Assembly (NCBI RefSeq): GCF_000204055.1
Contig: NW_006768776.1
Span: 537,810 to 601,809 of the forward strand
Origin: Melampsora larici-populina 98AG31
Lineage: Eukaryota > Basidiomycota > Pucciniomycetes > Pucciniales > Melampsoraceae
Length of the DNA stretch: 64,000 bases
Reading direction: 5' to 3'
In this document: positions 12,285-24,643 of the stretch, one piece after another
How the letters are laid out: every line of letters begins with the position of its first letter
How positions within the stretch are numbered: position 1 is the stretch's first letter
Position numbers and translations under genes: made by a program
Notes under the pieces: model-generated
Seen by the model: only the letters and a program-made list of their open reading frames with translations
Database searches by the model: none
What the model was told of the DNA's origin: nothing

Positions 12285-12959
12285 ATCCACGTGGTGAGTG
12301 GAAGGGGTGAAATAAGCTTCTTTTAGCGGAACATAACCAAATTTCAATTGATTTCCATTAACCCCACCCCAAACCCCACCACTCAGAACCGTCTATGCTA
12401 CAGTTTTCTGCCCATCCCTCCCTTTCTCTCTTTTGTCCATTTGGTTAGGAGAAGCTGGGAGATAGTAAGAGGGAGCAGCTGTGAGTCACGTAGGTGTGAC
12501 AGGCAGATAGATTCAAGAAGAAGCCAAAGGCCTCTACGTACCTGAGGAGTTGAGTCTTGGGACACTCAGAGAATTGTCTTGTATTTCTTGCGGAGTTGTC
12601 CTTCTGTTCTTGCAAAATCAGAAAAAAATTTGGGAAAGTCTTTGAAGCATTGTAGGACCTGGCAGTTTGTCTGATGTTGAAATGAACTATAATCGCAAGT
12701 AGTACCCACAGTCCAACAATTCCAAGAGACATGTTGTTAGCAAATTGATCATGAGAGAGATACATAATTGTTGACTTTCCTTTTTTGTTGTGATGTTCCC
12801 CAAAACAAGTTGTAGCACAAACAACAGTCAGAGAGAAGAGGATAAGATAAGACCCTGGAAGGACAACGGTCAGGCAAGAGATGAGAGGCCAGAAGGGGAA
12901 ATAGGGGGAAAAGGAAACAACAAGAGACATCCAGAAGGAAGGAGAGAAGAACCACAAGA

Positions 12960-14640
12960 AAGAGGAGAAATGGCAAACAAGAGAGAAGAGTTGGAATGTA
13001 GGATATGGCCAACCAATTTACGGTGTGAGATGAACATATCTGCCTGGTTGAAGCTGGCAGAAGAGCTGAAGATAGGGGAGAAGCACATGAATGTGATTGA
13101 TAGTTTTGTAATAGGTTTCCATCAGGGGATACTCAAGCATAGGTTGGAAGGTAGAAGCTATCACTCCCCGTAAAATCACGTAAAGACAAAGGAGGAAAAA
13201 GATTAGGAAGGAAGTAGAAGCTGGCGGGATTGTGGGACCGTTTACGGAAGAGGAAGTGTTCAAGAGGGTAGGGTTTTCCAGAACCAGCCCAATGGGAAGT
13301 GTGGTGAACAGAGACAGTACAATGTGAATAATAAATGACCTATTGTACCCTAAGAACGACAAAAACACACCATCAGTCAATTTGTTTGTGGACAAGAGAC
13401 AGTTTGAAACTACCTGGGACAATTTTGCCAAAGTCCTAAATTTCCTGAGAGACCACAAAGAAGAACTGGCGTTTGGAATATTCGATTGGGAGAACGTGTG
13501 TTGACAAATCCCAATCCACCTGTTGCAGTGGAGGTATTTGATGGTAAGAGCTCGAGATGGGGAAATTCACCTAGATTTGAGGGTGTCCTTTGGAGGGGTC
13601 GCAGGCTGTGGTAGCTTTGGAGGGCCGGCCAATGTGTGGAAGGAATTGATGCACAAAAAGTTCAAGTTTCTGATGGTGTTCCAATGGGTAGATGATAATC
13701 TATTCATTAGAAGGGAGAACAACAAACGGAAAGTGTCAATGGAGGAGGTGGTAGCTGCAAGTGCAGAATTGAGAGTACGTATGAACAAGGGGAAATACTC
13801 AGAGTTCAAAGTGGAGCAGAAGTATATTGGTTTTATCTGGAATGACAAGGACGAGACTGTGAGACTGCCGGAGGAGAAGTTACAGATAAGGAGGGTTCAG
13901 GTGGACAAGGTGTTATCCAAGCAACGAGGCTTCACACATCAAGAGGTATAAAAATTGATAGGAAGGTTAGTCCATCTGACAAACATAGTCCTGCAAATGA
14001 AGTGTTTCTGCCCCAGTTTCTATCACTGGCTAGCTACTTGGGTTAACAAATTGGCAAGGAGAGGAATGCTGAATGACGTAATGGAGGACTTGTGGGAATG
14101 GAAGAGAGTATTGAAGACCTTTGAGAACAGGAAGCTGGTACCAAAGAAGAAAGCAGTTGATGTGAAATGTGTAGGAGACACCTCAACTGAGTTTGGCATA
14201 GGGGTCATGATCGGAGTCAATGGAAGCAATGGAGATGGAAATCTGGATGGGCGGATAGAGACACCATAAGAGTAAAAAGGGACATCAACTGGGCTGAGAC
14301 AGTTGCGGTGAGACTGGGTTTAGAGATGGTGGCAAGGATCATGGAAGTTAGAGGCCAGAGAATACTGTTTCTGACAGACAACACAACCACTGAGGCGGTA
14401 GCGCAAAACTTGAAATTGAAACATGTCGCCGTAAATAATGAGTGGAGAAAGATTCAACACCAACTGGTGGAGCTGGATTGTGATCTAGAAGAGAAGAGGG
14501 TGACTTCAAAGGCAAACAAGGCAGACGCTTTATTGAGAGGAACAGATCTAGAGAAGAAAGAACACAACAGGGTCAGTTTCAAAATACCAGAAGATTTGCA
14601 GGATTATCCAGAAGAGAGCGGACCAGGAAGTGACAGAAAT
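12960..14640 (+). pseudogene. pol: DIRS-like reverse transcriptase / RNase H, broken
   Basis: The region runs from GFHQGILKHRL (about 13106) through GPFTEEEV, SRTSPMGSVV, IINDLLYPKN and FGIFDWENVC to IPIHLLQWRYL, FGGVAGCGSFGG, FQWVDDNLF (catalytic Asp pair intact) and KYIGFIWN. The RNase H part follows with NWAETVAVRLGLEM, FLTDNTTTE and SKANKADALL. Stops in the RT frame sit at 13325-13327 (between STM and IIND), 13502-13504 (between ENVC and QIP), and 13949-13951 (between HQEV and KLIGR); family members normally have Arg, Arg and Gln there. A frame change near 14218 separates RT from RNase H. The element cannot make this enzyme. Confidence 0.75.
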
Positions 14641-14643
14641 TAG

Positions 14644-15135
14644 ATGGAGAGAACAAGGAAACTCAATTTTAAAATGATAGAAGGAGACATCCAAGATCAA
14701 ACAAAGTTGCAAGTTGCCAGGCACAAGGTAGGAGGTACGTGGGCAGAGAAGACGCTACAGGTGTACGGAAGTGCGGTGACAAAGTATAAGGAATACATAG
14801 AAAGTCGGGGAAGAACATGGGAATCAGCAATCCCTTTAGTGGATCAAGATGTTTATGGGTTCCTGGTCTGGGAAAGTGCTTTGAACTCGAAGAAGGAAAC
14901 CTCAGCTACGCGGGTGGTGAAAGCAAAAACTTTGGAGAAGTATCTGGCGGGCCTACAAGCGTGGCAGATGGCGGCTGAGCTTAAACCACCAAATTTAGAT
15001 AAAAAGATGATCAAAGGAATTCTGAAAGCATCAGAGAGACCAGAGGAGAAGTTGATGCTGCAAGACAAAGAAGCCAAGGTCGTTAAGATAGAGAAAATGC
15101 CAGTGACAATCAAGCAAGTCTTGCACATCATTTAA
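14644..15135 (+). pseudogene. tyrosine recombinase N-terminal (core-binding) domain of DIRS-like element
   Basis: It follows RNase H in the same frame after a TAG at 14641-14643, a likely former CAG. The 163 residues are mostly helical and basic, with TWAEKTLQVYGSAVTKYKEY and YGFLVWESAL...TLEKYLAGLQAW, the pattern of a SAM-like core-binding domain that precedes the catalytic domain. The catalytic Arg, HxxR and Tyr expected further on are absent: the frame closes at TAA 15133-15135 and no candidate is found in the next kilobase. Confidence 0.65.
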
Positions 15136-16837
15136 ATCATTCATTGATGTGCCTCACCATTTACTAGGAAAGGATGGGTATCCATCCAGTAAAGATTGCC
15201 TGGATCTGGCTTGTCAAAAGTATATTAGGAAGCAACCAGAGGTGCGGGCTACAAAAATTGGTTTGAGCAAACCATCCAATGTAGGGAGTTCAATGTATGT
15301 CATTCTTGGTCAAATTCAAAGCATATATACTCAAGAGGGAAACTGCTTCAATTTGATATGAATAGCTCTTCTGAATTGCAGCCTTCACCATGCTTGATGT
15401 AAGTCATATCATGGCAAAATACCCAAACTGAATCAATTACTGACCGCAGATTAATTGAATCTGAACAGGCCCAGGGTTTTTTCCTCTGCACACAACCCAG
15501 AATGTACAGAACAACTAGTTGGGAATGATCCGCAATCTGAAGTGCAAAACCAAGAAAACTAACCGGGGATTCCTGCCTCAACCTCAATGTGAGTCAGATT
15601 GCCTACATAACCATTATACAAAGGGATTAAAGATCCTACCACTACAGCACACAGTCTCCAATGCCACTTCCATTGTTATACAAGATGGAGGAAGGAAAAC
15701 AGTCCCAATCGGTGTGGGTAGCTGTCCCAGGCAAAAAAAAATCCTCTGGAAAAACGTAAGCCAATCATTACTGCAGGCCATCAAAGGAGAGGCAAAAAGA
15801 AGACTGACAAGTTTCTGGTATTGGGTGGAATCCTGCAGATGCTGCCAGAACCATTGAAGCTTGGTGTGCACAAGTTTCTTCCGCTTGTGAAAGGGCAAAA
15901 CCTGGTAAGCCCTTCTATCAAGAATAACCAAGGTATAACAATCCAGTCCTAGCAACTAATGACTATGACTGTACAATGGAGATTGTGTCAAACCTTTACC
16001 ATGTAATTGACCATGGGCACGGTCAGTTAGTTGATATGGGAACAAAAAAATATATATGTACTTATCACAGTGTCATTTTCCTAGGCACTGGCAGGCCAGT
16101 GAGTTCCATTCACCTCAAAACAATTTCAAAACAATTTCAAAAAAAATTCAAAACAATTTCAAAACAATACCAAAACAATATCAGATTGACTTCCATTTCA
16201 CTTTGAGTGGGGAATATGCATGGGCTGCATATACTGGCAGATCCACATGAGCTTAGTTCAGTAGTAGATCTGAATATGAAAATTGATCTTCCAGAATCTT
16301 CCAGGGGCTTCTTTGGAGTGCTAAGTATGGTTGAATGCATTCTGAAAATTTCCTATGCAAGAAAGTATATACTCATGTGGTATTCTTTCATGGTCTCCAT
16401 CCAAAAAACATGGACTCCTGTTGACAATTTGAATGACAAGCCATGTGGCAGCAGGGAAGCTCTACATATCCAAGGAGGCCTGTTTTTTACCAAGTGTGAT
16501 GAACAGAGTTGTGAAAACCAAAAGTCAAGGGCTCAAGAAATACGTGTGTTGCCTATCCTCTCAATGGTAACATGTCAGATACTTGACACTTTTTTGGACA
16601 CATCTCATCGAAGTATTTTGAATTGAGAATGAAATTGATGACCAGCTCCAGCTACATTCATACAAACCTTTGGGGTGACAACAGAATAAAAATGCAGGGG
16701 TAGAATGACAGGTGTACAAGAAAGACTTTGACATTGAGACCACATTACAAATGTCTCTACTTATTGTTATTTTATATCTATTGCATCATCTTCCAGATTG
16801 AGTTCTTGCACAAAGCCCTGGAGAGTTCAAAAATGGA
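15136..16837. other. no supported gene; short AT repeat inside
   Basis: Several open frames of 60-140 codons exist but none shows a motif or coherent neighbours. A basic stretch (15520-15860, + strand) could be a remnant, but the evidence is weak. The stretch separates the truncated DIRS element from the 3' end of the Plavaka gene. Confidence 0.4.
16115..16182. repeat. 11-bp tandem repeat, unit TCAAAACAATT
   Basis: About six consecutive units of TCAAAACAATT, with one unit extended by an A-run and the last units changed to CAATACC and CAATATC. Confidence 0.8.
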
Positions 16838-19800
16838 TCAGGAAACATCCACCTGATGACTATCATGGGAACTCACCAGATTATTCAGCTGAACTATTGA
16901 AGGGGTTGGGCAAGCAATATCAAATGTAACTGCTGTGGTATGTTGTACAACAAACTGGCCAATTGCCTTGTGACATGGAACAACATGATAATCCCCATAC
17001 AAATCATATATAACTGATGCATTCAGCAATCCAGGCAAGGAAGCAAACAGGTCCTTGTGCTTGTCTTCAGCATTGAGGGAATGCAGAGATCTCACCACCA
17101 GAACCGGCTGGGTGACATCTGGGAGCTTGACAATGTCTGTGATAGTACCAACCCTTGGAGATGAGTCCAACAAGTATGATATGTAGCTGTTCCCAGGATT
17201 TTTACTGTCTGTGCTGTGTGGCTTGGCACAAATGTCAAGGCTTGTAGTAATATCAAATGTGGATGCAGAAGTTTTGTCTGGCCCAAGAATTCCAAGTTTT
17301 TGAAGCGCATCAAATTCTTGAGGACTTAATTTTTTGGTGGTCCACTTGGTTTGGCAATTCTGTTGTAGGTATTCTTTGATGATAGTGTCAGCCTCAATGG
17401 CCGGATGGCTGTTGTGGATCATTGCTTGAAATAAGCCGCACATTGAATGCTGTTCAAGCAAAGTCTCCCCCACTTGTTCTAATCAAAAAGGTTGTGGGTT
17501 GGTTGCTCCTTCTAACTTGTGAAAATGAGGAATAAACACACTTTGGTTTCCGTTCTTTGAGGTCTGCACAAGGGCTCCAATGATATGCTCACCTGACCAG
17601 CTATGTAGGCTGGAAGCCCAAGGAGTGTGGAGATGTGTCCAATATGTTCCACAAAATGTAAGTTGGCCTTTTTCTTCTTATGCGGCCATCCATTGCCTAG
17701 GGTAGGTTGATGTTCCTCAACCAAGGCTGTAATCATTGCCCCATCAACATGCTGAAATGAACGCTGTGTACAAAGGTTGCCAATTTGGACAAGCTGAAGA
17801 AGGCCAGCTAGAATTCTAGCTGATGTTGATGCTGGGTCTCCACCTTTGAAATGCGGTATCCAAGCTAGTACAATGAAGACTTTGTATAATGAATGCCATT
17901 CAGCTTTAGGAGTGCCTGCACTAGCCATCCCAAAGTTTTTTTGGGGTCAAGTGAGCCACAAAGGGGCTTTGGCATGCTTGATACAATGTTGAAGCAAATC
18001 AAGCTCATAAGAAGTAATTCCGAGAATGATGGCAGGAGGAGGCGGTGTGGGTGATCAAGAGTGGTTTGGTCCATTGTCATTTTTCTGTCTTCCTCTGATT
18101 GTATGGTCAGATCCAGCTGAAGAGGCCATTTCACGATGGAGATTAGAGGATACGGCGGACCAAGTATCAAAGAATGGCAAGAGGGAGGTTGCGGAGGAGG
18201 CATATCACTTGTGGAAGGTGCACCATCAGTTCCAGGTGGATTAGGGGATGCTGGTCAAGGTATTTGCACATTGTACTGCCGGTTATTGAATTCCATTTTT
18301 TCTTGTTCAGCTTTGAGAGCCTTGCCAGCTGCAGGTACTTGAATATATTGTGTTGAAAAGTCTTTGTATAGACCAAGGACAATGTTGTGCATGATGTCAA
18401 CAGAAAAGAATTCAACAGCTTGCCAGTATGGCAGCTCATGGAGGATGCTATATTGTACTCCTGTTGTCTTGGCCAGTTTAGCTTGCTCACTTGCAGTGGC
18501 AGATTGTTCCCATTCCACAGCTTGTAGCTTGACACCCTCAGAGGTTCAGAGTTCAACCTTTGGTGCTGGGGATTGAGAGTGGAAGAGACGTCAATCTATG
18601 TGACAGAGAGAGCAAATACATGTAGACAAGTGTGCACTTCCCCCGGCGACCTTCTTCATAGCTGGGACATCCCCGTGAATGGGCCATAGTGCAGCCCTCA
18701 TGGTGCGCCCTTTAGGATGCTCTGATGTTGATGTGAAGGTAATTCTGTCCCAGAACTCTGAAATTTCAGTCACTAGCGGTTTGAGAAAGTGATTCATTTC
18801 AGATAGCAATGGTTCAGATGGACCCGGAATAATACCATAGATGCAGATGTTCTCTTTTTTGTATTGTATTGTTGGAGGTAGGTTTAAACAGGTAAGGAGC
18901 ATGACACCAACTGATGTCTTGTTTGCTGCATTATTTCCACCAGGATTAAACCAATCACACCATAATCCAAATACTAGGTTACCAGATCTTGAGGTAAAGA
19001 TGTACCTATCTTTCTTGAAGGTTTTCCATAAAGTACCATCCCATATATCATGCATTCTATTGTAGGCAGGTTGCTGACGATTAAGGTAGGCATTGATTGC
19101 TTCTTCAAAGTAATGGTGCTGGAGCATCTTTCCAAGCCACAAACGTAAGGACTGATAAAAGAAGAGCCTGATGGGTTTCTGAACTGTCCTTGATGATTTC
19201 ACATAGAGAGGAGATTCACATGGTTCTCGGCCAAGAGTAGCTGAGCGTTTTGTAGTAAATTGTGGGACATTGCAGAGTGGAACAGGCAATGCATTGAGTG
19301 GTAAAGGTGCTTGAATGGAAGACAAAGCACAGCAGAAGGGACAACGGGTTTGTGATTGTATGGATGTCTCAAGTTTCAGAGTTTTGAAAAGTGTCGGAAG
19401 GCCTAGGGGTATCTGGGTCTAAACTGTGCTTTTGGTGGCCGGATCTTGGGTGAGCTTGTGTTCTTTTACAGTCTCTCTAGCTTTGGCAAGACTTTTGCGA
19501 CATGCTTGGACCCCAACGTTATGAAAGAGATGTTCCTTGGCCACTTGCAACATCTCCCGCATGCAGAGTGGATCCTGCAAGAATCAATGTGGGGTGGAAA
19601 TAGCATTTTCAGTGTGACCATGCTCTACTCTTGGGGCTTTCAGGTCCCGAGGTACCAAAATAATTCCTTCGTCTTGATCATCTCTAGGTCGTTTGTTGGT
19701 CCTGATGGCATTGCAGCTCCAATTGGCGGGAAAGTGGGCTGTGGGGGTGCATGACTGGTGGAAGCAACTGGGTGATTGGGAGTGGAGGCCTGCAAATTGT

Positions 19801-20120
19801 AATGGTTACGTCAGAAGGGTTTCAAGGTCAGAGATAGGATAGTTGAGCTATCATACCATCAAAGTGTAGGGCTGGCCAAAAGTAGGTGGTTGGTTTGGTG
19901 GAGAAGGTTGGTTGCTGGGGGTTGGAAGTGGTGTGGTGGCTTCCAATAGTCTGTTGATTGCGGCTAGGTGACTTGGATAACTTGTGCGACTGAACAATTG
20001 GCCTTGATGGACTTGCCCCATGTACTCAATCATCTTTTGTGAACAACCCAGCTGAGGACATGAACACAGGATGTGTTGAGCTCCTAGGGCAGTAGCATGG
20101 GATCCCAGGGTAAGGGGCAT
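16838..20120 (-). pseudogene. Plavaka-type transposase (CACTA group), broken into several frames
   Basis: The N-terminal piece (20120-19851) has a Cys-rich start (LCSCPQLGCSQ), as in basidiomycete Plavaka proteins. The catalytic part (19325-18591) carries GLWCDWFNPGGN, VGVMLLTCLNLPP, YGIIPGPSEPLL, FLKPLV and a closing CICSLCHI. It continues at 18518-18255 with YSILHELPYW and FFSVDIMHNIVLGLY, matching the conserved D-x-MHN block. The next pieces (17928-17512 and 17473-16838) contain LHFVEHIGHISTLLGLPAY and end with VQLNNLVSSHDSHQ. The pieces lie in order but in different frames, some separable by introns and some only by frameshifts, so I call it a relic. No terminal repeats were found. Such an enzyme would cut and paste elements with CACT-type ends. 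Confidence 0.75.
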
Positions 20121-20559
20121 AGTGTAGTAGCTAATTGAGTGATGTTAGTAAAAGGAGTGTAGAAGTGGGGGAGGGATCAGAGCCGAGAAGAGGTCAAGTG
20201 ATCACATGTTACATGTCTTCACACATGTAACTCATGTAGTGTATGTAGTAACAGGGTTAGGTTTCAACAATACTGAGACTTTTGCATCAGTGGGAATATC
20301 AGTGCCCTGTTGGGTGATTGAGTGAATCCTTATGCTGTGGTTCATTGAACAAAAATTGCACCTCCTGGTAAATCATGAATTGCAAATTCACTGAGCAACT
20401 GTTGGTTATAATTTCAAGGTACATCCTTATTTGTTGTGGTTAGGGTAACAAACAAAACTGAGTTGGCTTACAAGCTACAAGGGTTTGACATTAGCTACAA
20501 GTTGGTTTGTAGATGATGTAGACAATTGAAGAAATAATCAAGAATAAAATGAGGGGAAA
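20121..20559. other. spacer between two minus-strand relics
   Basis: No gene is seen. It contains the 5' side of the Plavaka relic and the 3' side of the unknown pseudogene, and a small repeat of ACATGT/ACATGTAACTCATGTAG words near 20205-20240. Confidence 0.4.
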
Positions 20560-23500
20560 CTATTCAAGACTTTGTTGAGGGATTGTTGTTTGGTTGCCTG
20601 TGGAAACTGGATGAAATGGCTGGTCATACAGATTATCAGGGTAGGGAGCGCCAGTCAATTGGGGTCTCACGTCACAGAATGCAGCCAGGTCTCTTTGGAT
20701 GGCTTGAGCAAGGTGAATCTTTGAGCACTCCTTGGGATGCCAATCAGCTTGACTGGATGGCTCATCCAGTGAGTTGGTGGCTAGATCAAATACTTCTGGG
20801 AATAAGGCCACTTGGATGAGACCAAGGAGAAATGCCTGGGTGTGTTTCCAAAAAGGTTCTTCAATAGGACAGACCTTGTGAAGACTGCTCACTAGCACAA
20901 AAACCGTTTGGGATCGTGCAGGAAAACTAAGAGGCCTTTGAAACCTGAAGTTAGAAATGCAACCAGGAGTCCAAATGAAACAGGCGGTATCTGGCCAACA
21001 CCAACCAACTTGGTGAGGTTATTGTAATCCCTGTTGAGTTGTTTGTGGAGCTGTTGGGGGGCTTTGAGTAAGTGCTCAACGTGCCGGAATTAAGCCGGGA
21101 GGCTTGCAAGAGCCTCAAACATGGAATAAATCTTATTGACTAGGTCTCACATGGCCATCACACATTCTCAGGCAATGGTGCTACTTGTGCAGAGCTGAGG
21201 TTGATGATAACGATGCACAGCTTTGTGTCCATTCTCAATTTTGATGTTGGGACATTCAGTGAGAGTCACAGGGGTTGGTGGTTGTATATCCACATTCTCC
21301 ATCTTGCAGTACACGACTGCGGCCAGGACGTACCGGACACCTTGGTCAATTTTTGGTGTCGTGCTGTGGGAGAAAATGCCTAGAATCTCATGCACGTACT
21401 GTGTGTGAGCGTCCTTGTTGGATGGGCCTTGTTTGATAAGCTCTGCATTGTCAAGTTGGAATACATTCGGTCAATGCCATGGCGCTTCAGAAGAACATTG
21501 AAAAAGGGAACGATCTAGAGTGATAACAATATCAGTGTTGTTGACGTGTGCACCCAAACTAAAATTGCTTACTTGGTGGCTTATCTAGCCAAGTATGGAC
21601 TCGCAGCTTGCTCTTTGGAAGGATTCTGAAAGGCAGGCTGGGGGTTGGTTCAACTTCCAACACAGCGTGATCGGTGCGGTGGCTTTGCAGCCACAGGAGG
21701 TTGAGCATAGCGCAATAAATGTCCGGAACATTGTTGTTGTTGATTGTCTTTCTAGCGACGGTCTGTTTGGTGAACACAAAAGCCAAGGGATCACTGACAG
21801 CCCATATGGTAGACTTGGGTGGTATGGTCCAAACGTCTGAGTTGATGGGAATTGGAACTCCTCCTTGAGGAATACCACTGGGAGGATTTATTGGTAAAGG
21901 AGGGGGGTTCTTGGGCAAAGGAGGTGGAGATACTGAGGGGCATGACAGAAGCAATTCCTGCTGGTCGGATGGGTTGGGCTCAGCAACGAGGGAATAGGGG
22001 TCCGTTGGGTGTTTGTGAGCTGACTCGGGTCGCTGAGGATCCTGCTGTGCCTGATTGACAGCTGGGGGTTGGGGATTGGGCGCAGAGACGGCAACCATGG
22101 CCTGCATCACAGATGCAACCTCGACCTCAACTGTCTTTGTCCTGGTGCCCGCGGCCATTCCAGAATGCGCATGTGCAGCACCGCCAGATAGGATAGGCTT
22201 TGAAACAGGAAAAGTAGCCGCCTCAGTGCAAGTTACCTGCGCAGGGATTGGGGCTGGCGGTGTGGTAGTGATTTCCTGTGTGGATCGGGATGGTTGGGGT
22301 AAAGCCTGGGGCTGGGTAGTAGCCAGAGGAGGGGGCAATACTTGATGAAGGAGATGATGGTAGGAAACTTGGCCTGAAGTATAAGGTCCCCGCTGGGGAG
22401 CGACCAGAAGCTGGTAGTGTGGGAGGTCCTGCCCCATTGGCGGAACAGGCCTTCAAAGCCACAGGGTCTGCGTCGAGATTGGGTGAGGATGACATCTTTC
22501 CCAAGGTGTGCATCCATTGCCTCAATAAATAAACTCCAAATTCCATCTTCATTTTCACCTGGTGAAGGGAGCCAAAGAGGGTGATTGAAAAATGTAGCAA
22601 ACTCATTGGTTGCAACACCAAGTGGAATGTGAGTTGGAAGTTGTAGAAGATTCTTGATCAAATCAACTCCAGTGGCAAGTTCAGCAGGTAAGTTCTATGT
22701 TTCCTTTGTCAAAGCTGTTCCAGAACTTTTGTCATCCGGCTGTGGCGCAGGCGGGATATCACTGCACTGATCAATATGTGAGGTGCCGCTAGGGATCGTA
22801 GCGGCTGGTGGGTTGCTGAAAGATGGGAAGCGTGGTTGAGGGGGATTGGGAGTTGCGGAGGTAGTTGCTTGGTGTTCCGGAAAGGGAGAGCAATGGTGTT
22901 CCGGTATGCCTTTGGGCAGATGTGTCTGACCAAAAAGCCTCTCACCTTGCTTCAGCGTGGTGAGCATTGGTTTGAGGCAATCATGTAGGTCCCTAGTGTC
23001 GTTGGCCGCCCATCCTGGCTTGTCTCTCACTGCACAAAGCCATTTGAACATAAGGGAATAGGTGTCCAGTCCGCGTCAAAGGTTGCCTAATAACATGCTG
23101 TGATGCAGCGCCGTGTCCCATTGTGCCTTTACAAAATGGGAGTGAGGAAGGTGGATGTTGCAATCAGAGGGGAGTTTAAATGGGGTCAAAAAGAGAACAT
23201 AAAACGGGTTGGAAGGGCTGGCGGCCATTGGGGGATACCACGATGGTTGCTGAGCGTAGTCAAGGATATCGTTGCTAATGCGCCTGAATCCGGCATTGGC
23301 ACGATCCAAGTCAGGGTCTTTGAGCGGGGGTGATGGGATCTAGTGAGTCACCTTGGTTGTTGAAGGCGGGTTCATCGGCTTCTCCGTCAGTGCAATGAGG
23401 GTCCTCTTCGTCTGTGTCAGGCCGGAATAGGGGGGGCGGGGGAGGTTGTTGTTGAACATTGTCATCTTCCATTGGAACCCCAACCACTTGGACCAACAAA

Positions 23501-24242
23501 TTTTGCTTGTTGCAATAGGTCCCTTGTTTGATGCCTTTGGAAATAGAGGGGGTCAGTAACCAGGTTTTTGGTGAACTTGTGAGAGGGGGTACTAATGCAG
23601 CCACTCACTTTCAATGACACCCTGATGCAATAGCCGGTATCACGGAGGGACTCAAAGATGTCATTTGGGACCTTCTGTTTGCCCAAAGAGGCACCCATCC
23701 AATCCCTTTGGGGAATGAGAGTTGCCAGGAGCGACTCGAGGTCGAGATGGAATGTGACCCAATTCAATACAGAGGCCTGTGTGCTGGAGAGGATGGCTTT
23801 TGCTAGCCCACACAACATCAGTGAGCTGCAATCATTTACTTCACGTCAGGGAATTCCCTTGAAGAAACTCATGCAGTTTGTCATCATTGCCCGGTGTGGC
23901 TAGGTCTCCGCCATCCTTGCCCTCACCACCAAATTTTCTTGGGCCCTCTTGCACCCCAGTTTGCTCGCCTTCCGAGCTTAAAGAACTCGATGACACATTG
24001 TTGTCATTGTCATTACTTGCCAGAGCCTGGGTAGCCAAGTGGTTTGAGGGAATTATCCTCTTGCCACCATGCTGCGGCCAGAGGTCTGTAACACCTAGCA
24101 TTGAAAGGAGACCTGCAACATAGAAAAAAAAACTCATTGTCAACACCAAAATAAGAAATAAATGAATCACCACGTATGTACCAGTGCTGAAACCAATGAG
24201 CCAATATGGGGTATATATCGATCGACTCAGTATGAAATGCAA
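20560..24242 (-). pseudogene. unknown multi-exon protein, degraded
   Basis: I do not recognise the protein, but the frame can be followed over most of 3.7 kb. The upstream part (24242-23841) has a Ser/Asn/Asp-rich stretch (SNDNDNNVSSSSLSSEGEQ). Then comes CGLAKAILSSTQASVLNWV with FESLRDTGYCIRVSLK (23818-23600), a Pro/Asp/Glu-rich linker (23500-23311), WLCAVRDKPGWAANDTRDLH (about 23050) and a long Pro-rich segment (22437-21573). A clean 58-nt GT-AG intron (21572-21515) leads to HEILGIFSHSTTPKIDQGVR, FLTSGFKGLLVFLHDPKR and a C-terminus ending at 20560. In-frame stops are TGA at 21473-21471, 21170-21168 and 21149-21147, and TAA at 21092-21090; frameshifts occur near 23850 and in a T-run near 20910. 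It abuts the Plavaka relic and may be a transposon passenger. Confidence 0.5.
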
Positions 24243-24345
24243 GCAACTAAAAAAAAATCAATATCAATGCCAAAATAAGGTATCAATTGAGTCAATCAAA
24301 GTGTACGTACCGTGAGTGGAATCAGTGAACCGGAAGGGGTGAGTT
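24121..24345 (-). repeat. tandem duplication of an exon-intron-like unit, about 122 bp
   Basis: Two diverged copies run across 24121-24220 and 24244-24345. Read on the minus strand, each has a potential donor (GTACAT and GTACGT) preceded by CACTG/CTCAC, then TTATTTTGG-type intron sequence, then a T-rich acceptor (TTGCAG and TTTTAG). The unit sits directly upstream of the first exon of the unknown pseudogene. Confidence 0.5.
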
Positions 24346-24643
24346 TGAAGGTGTATTTATAAATCAGGTTGTTATGCAATCTAGCTAAACTAAATTGATT
24401 GATTCAATTGAATGGATTGTGGGGTATGGACAGTAATGATTGAATGGAGGGGATTGTCTTTTTTGATATTGATACCAGGAGAAAAATCGTACTGTACTGT
24501 ACGCTTATGGAATTGATCAACAAGGTGGTTACAAATGTGTTTGCTGGTTTGACACTGGACCTAAGGTAACACAAGCTCCGGCCCTGCTGGCGGGCCTGCA
24601 CTTTACAAAAGTACCGCTGCAGCATGCAGCAATGCTGTACGGA

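Larger units (their letters stand above)
10545..15361 (+). mobile_element. DIRS-like (tyrosine recombinase) retrotransposon, degraded, 3' truncated
   Basis: The order gag, RT, RNase H, tyrosine-recombinase core-binding domain on one strand is that of DIRS-group retroelements, which integrate with a tyrosine recombinase rather than a DDE integrase. RT blocks such as FGGVAGCGSFGG and WVDDNLF and the RNase H block FLTDNTTTE are typical of fungal DIRS. The outer limits are approximate: no terminal repeats were identified, and the catalytic half of the recombinase is missing past 15135, so the right end appears lost. Confidence 0.75.
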
